Assembly (NCBI GenBank): GCA_905221605.1
Contig: CAJNDS010002626.1
Location: 274,315-338,314 of the forward strand
DNA from: Symbiodinium natans
Lineage: Eukaryota; Sar; Dinophyceae; Suessiales; Symbiodiniaceae
DNA: 64,000 nucleotides
Direction: 5' to 3'
The notes under the pieces are model-generated. The model was not told the origin of the DNA. It saw nothing but the letters and a program-made list of their open reading frames with translations, and ran no database searches. Position 1 is the first letter of the stretch. Each line of letters opens with the position of its first letter. Shown in pieces: positions 54,028 through 64,000 of the stretch. The translations under genes and the position numbers were made by a program.

Positions 54028-54342
54028 TCAACCCTAGACCAGAACGCAGAAACTTTCATGGTCCAGGAAGGGTTTAGGGCACGCGAAAACACGAAAGGAG
54101 CAATGGACTGGCTTCGACGTCTGTTTGTCGGTTCAAACAGAGTACCTTTTAGCCTAAAAACCCGACCCTCAAACCTGAAAATAAACCCTGGACACTTAGC
54201 TCCGTGGTAGGTAATGGGGCCATGTAATCCATGTGGCCCCCTGATTTGATGCCAAGCAGAGAGTGCTTCGCACCCCCATTTTGCCGTCAGGCAAAAAACC
54301 CAAGTTGACAGAAGCGAGATTCGGGCTACATTTGGATCCGGT

Positions 54343-54540
54343 TCTTAACCGGGGAGCCCGTGAACCTCAAAGCGTTCACTGACAGCAGTCGTGTAGAGGT
54401 ATTTACAAACCGTCAAGGAGTAGGGCGAATAAAGCACTTGCAGATCAGACTGCTTGCAGTAGTCAAAGAAGGAAGACTGACGGTACACGCAGTTCCACGA
54501 AAGAAAACACTGCGGATATAGGAACAAAGGATTGTCAGCA
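54343..54540 (+). pseudogene. copia RNase H C-terminal relic (right fragment)
   Basis: Reads LKAFTDSSRVEVFTNRQGVG then IKHLQIRLLAVVKEGRLTVH, the DSxA...R.G.G..KHL.....W.Q end of copia RNase H, with catalytic-site substitutions and a stop soon after. Complements the left fragment at 49920-50690. Confidence 0.7.
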
Positions 54541-54888
54541 AAGCTGTGAAGTTTTTACTTCACCGACTACGCAGACCCTCAGGAAGAGCAGGTCAAGAAG
54601 AACAAGAAGAATTATGGTTGAAATTGAGAAAGTTTTCAGAATAAAAAAGGTATTATTTTGGGCATTGTCAGTATGGCATGCAGTTCAGAGGCGAAGAAGA
54701 TCAAGAAGAGAGCAGAGAGCACAGTCTCAGTTTTGGGAAGCATGTTTTGCAGTTTAAGAAGTTTTGCAGCGCATGTCATGTTTGTCCTAGTAATCGTCTT
54801 GGTGTTGCTTGCAGGAAGCAAGTCAAAGAAGAGAAGAGCGGTCTTGAAGGCATTCTTAAATCAAAACGAATTCTTTCTGAACTGAATC

Positions 54889-55245
54889 TTAAGTCTGATC
54901 TCTTGCTCTTACTGCTTGACCTTCACGACGCTTCTTTTCTTTTACTGCGTCTGTCAAATCCAAGTCTTCTGGTAGTTGCCATACTGGTCCAACCTGCTTC
55001 TTGCCACTGTTGGTCGTTCCGCTCTGCTTGCTGCCATCCCCAGCCTTTGCCAGGTTTGTCGGCTTATTTCCTTTGCCCTTCTTGTTGTACTGGAGCTGTT
55101 CTTGTAGGCGTTCTTCGTGAACAAGCTTCTCCACCTTTGGTCTGTTCTTCTTGCCATCGAGTGCCATCGCACTTCCTTCTTGTTGTTCAACCAAACAGAG
55201 TGCTTCCTGTAAATGTCCACCGTTCCAGGTCTCACGTCCCTTCAC
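54889..55245 (-). CDS. hypothetical Lys/Glu-rich protein fragment
   Basis: A 118-residue frame on the minus strand (MKGRETWNGGHLQEALCLVE..., KKGKGNKPTNLAKAG) reads more like protein than the plus strand. Upstream minus-strand sequence (55260-55430) continues with Glu/Lys/Arg-rich words in shifted frames. Could be a degenerate host or gag fragment. No family recognised. Confidence 0.3.
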   Translation of the reverse strand: MKGRETWNGGHLQEALCLVEQQEGSAMALDGKKNRPKVEKLVHEERLQEQLQYNKKGKGNKPTNLAKAGDGSKQSGTTNSGKKQVGPVWQLPEDLDLTDAVKEKKRREGQAVRARDQT

Positions 55246-55745
55246 GGGCGCATTCTTGAACTCTGGGGCTTCTTTCTTGTCTTCTCGGGCTGCTCTGTAC
55301 TGCTGCGTCTATGCCGTTCTCCTTCTGCCACGCCTTCGCTTGCTCCATTCTCTCTTCAACTTCTTTCTCTCGAGCGCCAACGCTTTGTCGACTTTCTCCT
55401 GGTCAATCTAATCTCAATGTGTCTCGAGAAGTCCAGTAATTGTTTTAAGAAGTTTCCAGGAAGGCATAGGACCCCTCCTACCGGGCCTGGAGGCAAAGAG
55501 CTCAGCCTAGTGAGCCTAACTAGAAGTAGAGAAGAACAAGTGGTTGTACAGAAGTTTCGAGAAAGGATCATGTACAGTTTTTCGATCCAAGAACCAAGGG
55601 CAGAAGTACAGCCAGGTAAAAGACCAAAAGCAATGGAGACGAAAGTCCCTGGCTACAGAAAGCTTTTGACTTTTACGAGTTTTGAAGAACACGAAACCCG
55701 CAAGAACTTTCTGAGGCGGGGTGTTCGATTGTCACGTGCATGAGC

Positions 55746-56178
55746 ACCCCAAGTAGGAGCATTAGCAGTCCATGTATAGAACAGTTACAGCAGAGCATGC
55801 AAGCATGACTGAGTCATGGAAAGATTGCATGGTGACTTAGAGGCTTAAGCACCGCCCCCCAGTGCGGAGCAGGAAAAGTTAGACCGTAAGTGTTTTGTTT
55901 GTAGAGTGGGAAGATGGCTGTAGAAGCCATGATTTTCAACATGACAAGTGGCAGTGAAAGCTCTTGCTTGGACTTCGTAACGACAAAGGCATACTGAATT
56001 GCATGGAGCAAGGGAGGGCTGTCAGTGCAGGCATTTTGGTTGGCTGTGACCATTCCTCGAGAAGCTCATTTCTCTGAAGAATGTCCCTTATTCCCAGCAG
56101 CTGCGTTAGTCTATCAACCCCTTCACAACTGCCCGTAGCTATGACGTAAGGGGCCTGCTGATCAATTACAGTTCCAAG
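55746..56178. other. stretch without recognised gene
   Basis: No frame with motifs on either strand and no repeat that I can see. Confidence 0.35.
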
Positions 56179-57760
56179 TCATCCTTGTCGCAAGAGAGAG
56201 GTGGCAAGCCGGTGTTTTGCCGTCGGGTCGTATTCGTCTTGGCACCTGAGGCTCACCATCCTTCCCTGTCCAATCTTAATGGTCTTGTTCTGATTTCGAA
56301 TATAGTGCTGATATGGAGTTTCAGAAAGCGGGTTCATCGGTTTAGAAGCCCATGTAGGCGCGTCAACAACCTCTTGCAAAAGGTCGATATGACCTTCAAA
56401 AGGACCAAACTCGATGACTTTAATTTGCAACATTTCCTGCGCAAGCTGTGGTTGCGCAGTGAAATGACAGACAGGCGTAATGGTGTCGTCATCTCTCCTG
56501 ACATGTACTACACCAAGTACGCATAATCCAATCTGCAGACCACTTAGCTACAGCTCAATCGATGGGATATCAGGCATCCTTGCTGGGAGGGCAATTTGAA
56601 GGGATATCTCCTCAGAGCTTCCTGGGGCAGTGAGGGACCACTCCACCCTCCTGGTATTTTTCCGCGTATCCGAGAGGCTAAACTTTGCCGCTTTCAGCGT
56701 AATGCTGTCCGGAATATGTACGTGACAGCTGCGAAGTTCCAAAATGGCTTTCTGGAAGTTGAAGGCATCTGTGTATAATCTCAAATACTTGCCCGGAAGG
56801 CATGAAGGATCCGAAGCTGATTCAGCTTAAAATGGATTTCGAAAGCCTCAGCGCTCTTTTCTTTATTGTCAAGTGGGAAAGGGATGTCGATGTATTAGGA
56901 AAACCTTTCATGGGCGAGACTCCAAGCCAAACCTGTAACTCAACTTGGCCTGATCTGGCTGCGAGTTTGCTGAGTGCCTGATCATGCAACTGCGTCAAGT
57001 CATGATGGATTGCTTTGAGTTTGAAAGCATCAACATTGGTTGCTATCAACGCAATGTCCTGTCTGTTTGGCATATCGCTCAGAAAGCGTGGCATGGCTAT
57101 GTGGAGACTTTGAGTTCGTTGTTTTGCAGGACGATGCGTCCTGCAACCTCAGAGAGGTTGGAGTCGAAACGTCGACACCTGCGTCCGGCAATCTTCTTGG
57201 TAACGGACTCACATCTGCGCCTGAATCCAAGATCACCACATGTTGCTTTGTGTCCAACTGGACCATTCATTATTGTCGATATCCTGCTCCCAAGCTTGGC
57301 CATGCTTTGTTTGCTTTGTTTGCTTTGTTTCCTTTGTTTCCTTTGTTTCCTGTGTTTCCTGTGTTTCCTGTGTTTCCTTTGTTTCCTTTGTTTCCTTTGT
57401 TTCCTTTGTTTCCTTTGTTTCCTTTGTTTCCTTTGTTTCCTTTGTTTCCTTTGTTTCCTTTGTTTCCTTTGTTTCCTTTGTTTCCTTTGTTTCCTTTTCC
57501 ACCTCCTTTTTCGTGCACTGCATCAACTTCCATCGGTGTGGTCCTTGATCTGCATTCGAACTGCTCGCTGTGTTCGAAATTGTCTTTTGCTTCAACACCG
57601 TCTGGTAGTTCCATGTCTTGCTGCTTTGTTCGCGCGAAAGAATTGCCTGTTACACTGACATGTAGTTGGTTCCTTCGGGCATCAGTAAGGTGGTCCCTCA
57701 GTGCCTTTGGCGAACATCGAAGCAATACTCCCATCAACAAATCTCGATCGTAGGTCTTTC
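56179..57760 (-). pseudogene. minus-strand copia gag-protease relic
   Basis: Read right to left. Gag C-terminus (57760 to about 57500: YDRDLLMGVLLRCSPKAL, TTPMEVDAVHEKGGG); a basic linker made of Gly-Asn-Lys repeats (57495-57300); then, after a frameshift, the aspartic protease motif VVILDSGADVSPLP (about 57230). Further frames (57094-56822, 56784-56548, 56433-56179) look like the protease-integrase linker, e.g. VELQVWLGVSPMKGFP. Multiple frameshifts mark it as dead. It meets the plus-strand pol relic head to head at about 57750. Confidence 0.65.
57303..57498 (-). repeat. coding 9-bp minisatellite (Gly-Asn-Lys)n in gag
   Basis: About 21 copies of TTTGTTTCC on the plus strand, read as GGA AAC AAA on the minus strand, with a few variants (GGAAACACA, AACAAAGCA). 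It sits where other gag proteins of the window have Lys/Gly linkers. The 9-bp period keeps the frame. Confidence 0.9.
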
Positions 57761-57771
57761 CTGAAGCAATT

Positions 57772-58344
57772 TTGGCAGTTGAGCTGACCAAGCTGCTGTC
57801 GTACCTTGGACACAGGAAAATCACCTTACGTGCTGACCCCGAACCGTCATGCGCTGCGCTTGCAAATGCTGTCCAGGCCTTCAGGCACCGTATCGGTATG
57901 GAAACGCATATCGAACAAACCCCTGTTGGAGAGCGCCAAGGCAACCACGCTGAGGGTGCCATCGAACGCATCCGACAGCTAACAGGGACCATGTTGGCTG
58001 AGCTTGAGGATCGATTGAAAATCCAAATCAAGACGTTCGACCCGCTGCATCACTGGTGCTGGCGCCACGCCAGCTGGACTCTCCAGCTTTTTGGTGTCAC
58101 ACAAAACCTAACGCCGTGGGAGAGAGTGCATGCATCCCCATATGGAGGCAAACTTGTCCGTTTCGCAGAGTGCGTCCTGGCACGCGTGAAAACTGCCACA
58201 AAGGGCAAACCACGGTGGCTTCGGGCCATGTGGCTGGGCAAATCAGATGTTTCTGATTGTCACCTGTTTGCACTTCATCAGGTCGTCTTGTGGTTGCTAG
58301 ATCTGTCCGACGCACCACGTGTGAGTATGATCCCAGCCTTGTGA
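57772..58344 (+). pseudogene. copia integrase relic (pol part 1)
   Basis: Plus-strand frame with integrase core features: ITLRADPEPSCAALANAV (second aspartate), GNHAEGAIERIRQLTGTML (glutamate), HHWCWRHASWTLQLFG, LTPWERVHASPYGGKLVRFA. It begins abruptly near 57750, where the minus-strand gag relic ends, and shifts frame near 58260. Confidence 0.75.
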
Positions 58345-60118
58345 CAGTACTGCAAGACACACCTGACAAGCATGTGTCATTCCTTGCTGGAGGTGTCGGA
58401 GCAAGCCGAAATCAACTTCAACCAAAGCCTGTTACAGGAGAAGGTCCGGGCAGTGGGAGTGAGGTTGCAGCCAGCGACCCACCAACTGAGAATGAAGATG
58501 TCGTGGACATTCCACACGATATTGCACTTGCCCCTTCTTCTGTGAGATTGCCTGCTGAAGGCATGCCTGCAACACCTGACCAAACCCTAGGTATTCAGTC
58601 AGGCGGTTGCCGGCCTAATCTACAACCTGTGCAGGAACATTCACAACCTTCCAGACTTCCATCACGTGCAGCTGCAGCACCTCCCGAGAGTGCTTTGGCG
58701 ATAGGAGATCCCATGCCATCGCCTGCACCGACCCCGAACCCTAGTTTGGGTTTAGGCCTTAACCCAGGTCAACCAACCACCCCGCTTGATGAACTAGGTG
58801 AGCTAGATGGTTTAGACAGTGCCATGGCTGAACTTGAACAGGTTCATGAAAGGGCTGAAATTGGGGAGGATAGTCAGGAGTCCAAGCGTCAGAGGATCCG
58901 TGCAGTGAATGCCCATCACCACAACGACGAGGTTGTTCACCTTGAGGACCTAGAACTTGACTCAGATGCTGATCTCAGCGAGTCAGTTGAGGATCCACCC
59001 GCTTGGAATGCATCCGACAACTTTGAGGATGCAGGAAACATCCCTGAGGAGTTGTGGAGGCCGTCTGGGGCCGGTGAGCCTCAGCTCTCGACTGAAGAAT
59101 TGGAAGCATTCGAGTTAGCCCGACTCGAAGCCATGTGTGTTCTTGAAAGGCTGCCACAGCTGACTTCAGCGCCTCAGCACCAAAATGGTCAAAACGTGGA
59201 GAATAAAACCATCTCCACGCGGAGACGGAAAGGCATTTCTCCGTAGGGCCCGTTTTGTAGCCAGAGAGTTCAGGTGGCTCAGTGCCATGGTCGACAACGA
59301 GGTGTTTGCACCTGCCTCGTCTAATGCGCTGCTACGAGTCCTGCCGGCTTGTCGCACGGCAGCCAGAGCATTGGACAGCGCTATCCTTAGATGTCGCAGA
59401 TGCCTACCTCACGGTTCCGCAAGCCGTGGACACCGTAGTATCCATTTGGGTGCGAGGTGAACAAAGGCGCTATAGACTCCTTAGAAACCTTCCAGGTCAG
59501 CGTTCAGGTGCCAAGGACTGGTCTGAAGCATTCCAGTCATACTTGATAGAGAAGCTGGCCATTGAGCCGCTTGCAGAAGCTCCAGCCCTGTTCTTCATTC
59601 CTGGGAGTTCAGATGAGGGCTATGGCGGGGGAGGCGGGGGTCTGTGCCATGTTGATGACCTTTTCGCAGTTGGAGCCGATCCAACAACGCAAAGGCTTAG
59701 CGAATGTGTGAGGGCCAAGTACCGATGCACGATTTCCTTCTTGAAGCAGCCTGGTGATGAGATCAACTTCTTGAAGAGGAAGCACAAGTGGGCATTGAGT
59801 GACGTGCTAGCCATCATGCCCAACCCGAAGCATGTAGAAGGTCTTGCTGTGTTGCTTGGTGTTTGTGCGCAACGTCCTAGGGACAGTCCCTTGCCCACAG
59901 GCGGAACCCTTCCGCTGTGGATACAGCTTGCGCCCCTTGACGATGTCAGGTCAGGGATCTACAGAATGTGCATCGGGGTACTTCTGTATGTGTCCAGCGA
60001 TTATCCTGCAGCCCAGTTTGGCGTAAAGACGCTAAGCAGCATGTGTGGGAAGCCAAACGAAGGGGCATGGCGATGCCTCAGGCATCTGGTGAACTATATG
60101 TTCTTGCCTTCGGACTGA
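58257..60118 (+). pseudogene. copia linker and reverse transcriptase relic (pol part 2)
   Basis: Three frames joined by shifts. 58257-59246 is an acidic, Pro/Ser-rich linker (ELDGLDSAMAELEQVHERAE). 59185-59290 holds RARFVAREFRW, the RT start. 59282-60118 holds ALSLDVADAYLTVPQ and CHVDDLFAVG (catalytic VDD near 59650-59660), then NPKHVEGLAVLLG and DYPAAQFGVKTLS. Frameshifts near 59240 and 60118 mean it is not functional. Confidence 0.75.
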
Positions 60119-60185
60119 GGGTAAAGGCGCTGGCCTAGTCGTCCCGTGATGACACTCACACTTTAGAGGTGTTCGCTGATGCTGA

Positions 60186-60662
60186 TTGGTCAGGAACCGA
60201 TCGACAAGAAAGAGCACCAGTGCAGGATGCATTGCCTTTGACGGCATGGTTGTTCACACGTTTTCAAGAAGCCAAAGCTGCGTAAGCCTAAGCAGTGGTG
60301 AAAGTGCATATATTGCATGCGTGAGCGCAACATGCGACGGCATCTTCCTTCGTAGTGCCCTTCAACACATCTTACGCACCAATGTGTCCATGCATTTGTT
60401 CACAGATTCAAGTGCAGCTCGCGGCATTGTGGGCAGACAGGGATGTGGACGTCTCCGTCACATTTCTGGTCGCCTGTTATGGCTACAGGACTTCCTGTTC
60501 AAATGGAAGAAAGCATCGCTCCACGCGGTGCCGACCTTGACGAATCCAGCTGACTTGTTTACAAAGTCTTTGTCAGGGGCCCGTATCCGCACTTTGAGCC
60601 ACATCCTTGGGATCCGTGATTCGCATGACGGATTTTCTCTTGTTGGGACGACTGAGTTTTAG
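60186..60662 (+). pseudogene. copia RNase H relic (pol part 3)
   Basis: Contains CVSLSSGESAYIACVSA, LFTDSSAARGIVGRQGCG, LRHISGRLLWLQDFLFK and NPADLFTKSLSG, a complete set of copia RNase H motifs. It ends at UAG, but the same frame stays open to 60887 (EQQRREQAKKFLRAVRS...), probably an original C-terminal extension. Confidence 0.75.
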
Positions 60663-61139
60663 GAGCAGCAGCGCCGTGAGCAGGCAAAGAAGTTTCTTCG
60701 TGCTGTGAGGAGCACAGGTCGTGGAAATGCCGAGGCGTTGCAATTGCTTGCGTTGTTGGTCCAGGTCATGGGCAACAAGGCTACGGATGTTGAAGTGCGA
60801 GCAGAGTTTGTGCCTGACTCGCCAGTGTCAACTGACGAGGATTCGAGCCCGTGCTGGAAAGGGTGTGGACCCTCGGGGCGGCACTAAGGGTCGTCAGCGA
60901 CTCGACGAGCACCCCCCTTTCCCCCACTCGGCGGCGCCAGGGCGACAGTGCCTTTCCTCCCCATCTTCAGAGTCCATGATACACTCTTATTGCAAAAGAA
61001 GGTGGCCTTTCGTGGTAAGTTTCCGAGCACACAATGCAGTGATTTGATTTTGGTCACCAATTGGTGAGAGGACAAGGGAGGCTCGGAGGCAGGCGAGTTT
61101 TGTTGCGGCTACAACTGGATGTTATTAAATTTTGGTTTT

Positions 61140-61950
61140 GTTTTGCAAGCGTGGTCGCCCCTGGTGCTTTGTGCTCCCCCTGCATCTGGCGCACGCTTGT
61201 TGGGGTCTGATCCGTTTCGATCCGTTATGGTTACTTTCTCTGGCCAGTCAATGTTCTGAGAGTGGGTCCTCGTGTACTCTCTTGACATGCTGATTTGTTC
61301 ATGTGAGTTGCGTGTCGCCCCCGGTGCTGGAGCTGTGTGCTCCCCCTGCATCTGGCGCACGCTTGATCCGTTTCGATCCGCTATGGTTACTTACTCTGGC
61401 CAATCAATGTTCTGAGAGTGGGTCCTCGTGTGCTTTCTTGACGTGCTGATTTGTTCATGTGGGTTGCGTGTCGCCCCCGGTGCTGGAGCTGTGTGCTCCC
61501 CCTGCATCTGGCGCACGCTTGTTGAGGTCTGTTCCGTTTCGATCCGCTATGGTTACTTACTCTGGCCCGTCAACGTTATGAGAGTGGGTCCTCGTATGCT
61601 CTTTCGACATACTGTTTTGTTCATGTGGGTTGCGTGTCGCCCCCGGTGCTGGAGCTGTGTGCTCCCCCTGCATCTGGCGCACGCTTGTTGAGGTCTGTTC
61701 CGTTTCGATCCGCTATGGTTACTTACTCTGGCCCGTCAACGTTATGAGAGTGGGTCCTCGTATGCTCTTTCGACATACTGTTTTGTTCATGCGGGTTGCG
61801 TGTCACCCCCGGTGCTGGAACCTGCCTCTGGCGCGCTTGTTGGGGTTCGTTCCGTTCTTGGTCCGTTGTGGTTTCTCCCTCCGGCCCGTTATTGTTGTGA
61901 GAGTTGTTTTCCTCCTCGGAGCAGGGGTGAAGGTTTTCGTCGGGGTCAAG
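61140..61950 (+). repeat. tandem array 1, 156-166 bp unit
   Basis: Five units starting GTCGCCCC(C)GGTGCTGGAGC at about 61153, 61314, 61470, 61636 and 61802. Units 3 and 4 are nearly identical, so expansion is recent. Open frames through the array are repeat artefacts. Confidence 0.9.
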
Positions 61951-62745
61951 CTTGCTTTGCACTTGGCCTGATGATTCCGTGTGTTGGGTATGCTTGCTAC
62001 ATTGCTTGTTGCGACGATGTGAGGCCCTGGTTGCTACATTGGTCGATCCTCGTTTTGGGCTGGTTGTGTATGGAGTTTTTGAGCTTGCTTTGCACTTGGC
62101 CTGATGATTCCGTGTGTTGGGTATGCTTGCTGCGTTGCTTGTTGCGACGATGTGAGGCCCTGGTTGCTACATTGGTCGATCGTCGTTTTGGGCCGGTTGT
62201 GTGTGGAGTTTTTGAGCTTGCTTTGCACGGCCTGATGATTCCGTGTGTTGGGTATGATTGCCACGTTGCCTGTTGCGACGATGTGAGGCCCTGGTTGCTA
62301 TATTGGTCGATCTGCTTTGCACTTGGCCTGATGATTCCGTGTGTTGGTGTGACGATGTGAGGCCCTGGTTGCTACATTGGTCGATCGTCGTTTTGGGCGG
62401 GTGTGTGTGGGGTTTTGAGCTTGCTTTGCACTTGGCCTGATGATTCCGTGTGTTGGGTATGATTGCTGCGTTGCTTGTTGCGACGATGTGAGGCCCTGGT
62501 TGCTATATTGGTCGATCTGCTTTGCACTTGGCCTGATGATGATTCCGTGTGTTGGGTATGCTTGCTACATTGCTTGTTGTGACGATGTGAGGCCCTGGTT
62601 GCTACATTGGTCGATGGTCTTTTTGGGCCGTGTGTGCATGGTGTTTTTGAGTTTGCTTTGCACGTGGCCTGTTGATTTCGTTTGTTGTCGATGCTTGCTG
62701 GCAAATTGCTTGTTGTGACGATATTCTTTTCGCTGGGTGTGCGTG
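61950..62745 (+). repeat. tandem array 2, ~131-136 bp unit with shortened copies
   Basis: About seven units starting GCTTGCTTTGCACTTGGCCT at about 61950, 62081, 62217, 62308, 62419, 62517 and 62652; two are shortened to roughly 95-110 bp. It adjoins array 1 without sharing its unit. Confidence 0.88.
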
Positions 62746-63039
62746 CTACATTGGTCGTGGGCTGAACCCCCGCTGCAGCTGACAGTGCCTTTCTCCATGT
62801 GTAACGTTTGCACTGCCTCCTTACATCTGTTTGTGCTTTCGATGCGCTGGTAAACATACAATTTGATGAGAAAGTCGCCCTTGTTTGCTCGATTTTCGCT
62901 TGCCTTATGTTGCTGGTTGGCGACCCTTGGCTGCACTAGCTAATTCCCCCACTTGAACTCTGCGACGGAGGGGGGCGATGACGCTTGCGGAGCCCCCCTG
63001 AGAAGTTGAGAGGGACGTGGGAGGCAGGCCGCACCGTAA
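62746..63039. other. spacer
   Basis: No gene recognised. Contains a CACTCACTCACTCACTC run at about 63051-63069 just beyond. Confidence 0.35.
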
Positions 63040-63345
63040 GTGCTGGTCGACACTCACTCACTCACTCACTCGAGCCCGTGGATCAGCTTTGTCTTTGTCG
63101 TCGTCGCAACAGTGTGCATTGCGTTCCTGCTTGGCCGTGCCAGTGCGTCCCTTTTGGAGTGGTTTAGGTTTGAAGCAACAGAGGCTCAGCAGCCATTGCT
63201 AGCCGAAGCACCTGCTCTTGCAGAAAACCTTGATGTGCTTTCTGACGATAGCCATGAAAGTCTTGGTTTGCAGCATTACTCACCGCGAACTCGTGGTGCA
63301 GAGATCCTCGGTCGGTCACGAGTCGCCGCCTGTAACACCGAGTGA
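63040..63345 (+). CDS. membrane-anchored ORF, first part (frame-broken)
   Basis: About 100 residues with one hydrophobic helix near the N-terminus (WISFVFVVVATVCIAFLLG), then a cytosolic-looking acidic segment. The protein appears to change frame twice (near 63270 and 63350) before the 63342 ORF. It resembles the membrane ORF after copia-1 pol and lies about 2.4 kb after a copia pol relic, with tandem arrays in between. Confidence 0.45.
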   Translation: MLVDTHSLTHSSPWISFVFVVVATVCIAFLLGRASASLLEWFRFEATEAQQPLLAEAPALAENLDVLSDDSHESLGLQHYSPRTRGAEILGRSRVAACNTE

Positions 63346-63878
63346 ATCTGAACTTGAATCTGAGCAGCCAGACTCAGCGCCGGCAGGTGACGCCGCAGCT
63401 AAAAGATGTTCCAGCTATTCCTGTGACTCCAGCTGGTCAGACAGCTAACGTGCAGCAGCCTGCATTGCTGCAGGATGATGACATCCTTCGGGTGAGGGAA
63501 GATGCTGATGTATGGATTGCCCCAAGAAGTGGAATTCGCTTTCATTTTCTTGGTGAGTGCGATGGTCTTAGAAGGGCCTGTCAGGCTCGTAGACTGATGT
63601 ATGGCCAGCTGCAGTTTGAGTTTCCTGGTCAGTATGAGTGCCAGTTGTGGACTCGAGAGCTTGCACGTCGCCAGGACATTGCACGATTGGCCACCATGTA
63701 CCACATTCTGCATGTGCATGGCCGACAACTGCCAAATCCCATGCTTCAGATCCTTCCAGAGCCCGAGCCGCATGATGATACGTCAATGAGCCCAATCACG
63801 ATGACCCGCGTCTTTTCGTTGCATGTGTGTTTTAATGAAGCAGAATTAGATAGACGCAATTTCTTGAAACGCTCATGA
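63342..63878 (+). CDS. Cys/His-module ORF, second part of the frame-broken membrane protein
   Basis: 178 residues. A Gln/Pro-rich start precedes a module WIAPRSGIRFHFLGECDGL...ACQARRL...YECQLWTREL, which parallels the FHL..C module in the copia-1 downstream ORF and in the DIRS-1 recombinase tail. The remainder is helical, ending NEAELDRRNFLKRS. Function unknown. Confidence 0.45.
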   Translation: MNLNLNLSSQTQRRQVTPQLKDVPAIPVTPAGQTANVQQPALLQDDDILRVREDADVWIAPRSGIRFHFLGECDGLRRACQARRLMYGQLQFEFPGQYECQLWTRELARRQDIARLATMYHILHVHGRQLPNPMLQILPEPEPHDDTSMSPITMTRVFSLHVCFNEAELDRRNFLKRS

Positions 63879-64000
63879 TGTCTCTTGTGGATGCAGTCGC
63901 TGGCTGGTACCACTGTACCTGAGCTTGTGTGCAAATTTTCTTGAAGTGCAGTGGAGTAAACTCAAATCTCTAAGAGATTGGCAAATTCTGCATGTGGCCG

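Noticed and set aside
61140..62745. CRISPR array
   Set aside because: The repeats are 130-166 bp tandem units without short spacers, in a eukaryotic context.

Overview
The window is dinoflagellate-type nuclear DNA made almost entirely of nested retrotransposons. The lineage call rests on TTTAGGG-class telomere repeats, sequences matching the 3' end of the dinoflagellate spliced leader (TTTTGGCTCAAG) in retroelement termini, and the retroelement families present. I see no convincing host housekeeping gene, rRNA, tRNA or CRISPR array.

Layout. (1) 1-5773: the 3' part of a Ty1/copia element (copia-1) with a small membrane-protein ORF after pol, then a putative 3' LTR. (2) 5774-49571: one 43.8-kb composite. 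It is a single copia insertion (copia-2) bounded by a 5-bp CAAAC duplication, with LTRs at 5779-6181 and 23487-23503 + 49185-49566. Its integrase gene is split by a tyrosine-recombinase retrotransposon (DIRS-1, 11245-19908). Its 3' LTR is split by three LINE-family units (23504-44112, 44127-46243, 46258-49170), each bordered by the same 14-bp duplication GAAAGTTCCTGTCT. The first LINE unit is full length (ORF1, ORF2, ORF3). Its ORF3 is interrupted by a 3.2-kb telomere/satellite-bearing insert (30936-34163, 9-bp duplication), and its 3' region by a second tyrosine-recombinase retrotransposon (DIRS-2, 34987-43980). (3) 49572-60900: older copia relics on both strands mixed with AT-rich and microsatellite DNA. 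(4) 61140-62745: two unrelated tandem arrays. (5) 63040-63878: a frame-broken membrane plus Cys/His ORF resembling the one after copia-1 pol.

How the parts work. Both DIRS elements have the A1-ORFs-B1-A2-B2 split-direct-repeat layout and the gene order recombinase, gag, then a polyprotein. That polyprotein carries a DNA-cytosine-methyltransferase-like domain, a candidate 2-oxoglutarate/Fe(II) dioxygenase domain (HxD...H...R, TET/JBP-like pattern), reverse transcriptase and RNase H. The two copia pol genes carry a related methyltransferase-like domain at their C-terminus. In both DIRS elements gag and pol lie in one frame separated by a single UGA; LINE ORF1/ORF2 and a small ORF before the DIRS-2 recombinase show the same arrangement. 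The strongest candidate for an undescribed system is the pairing of a DNA-methylation writer-like and an oxidase-like domain inside tyrosine-recombinase retrotransposons.
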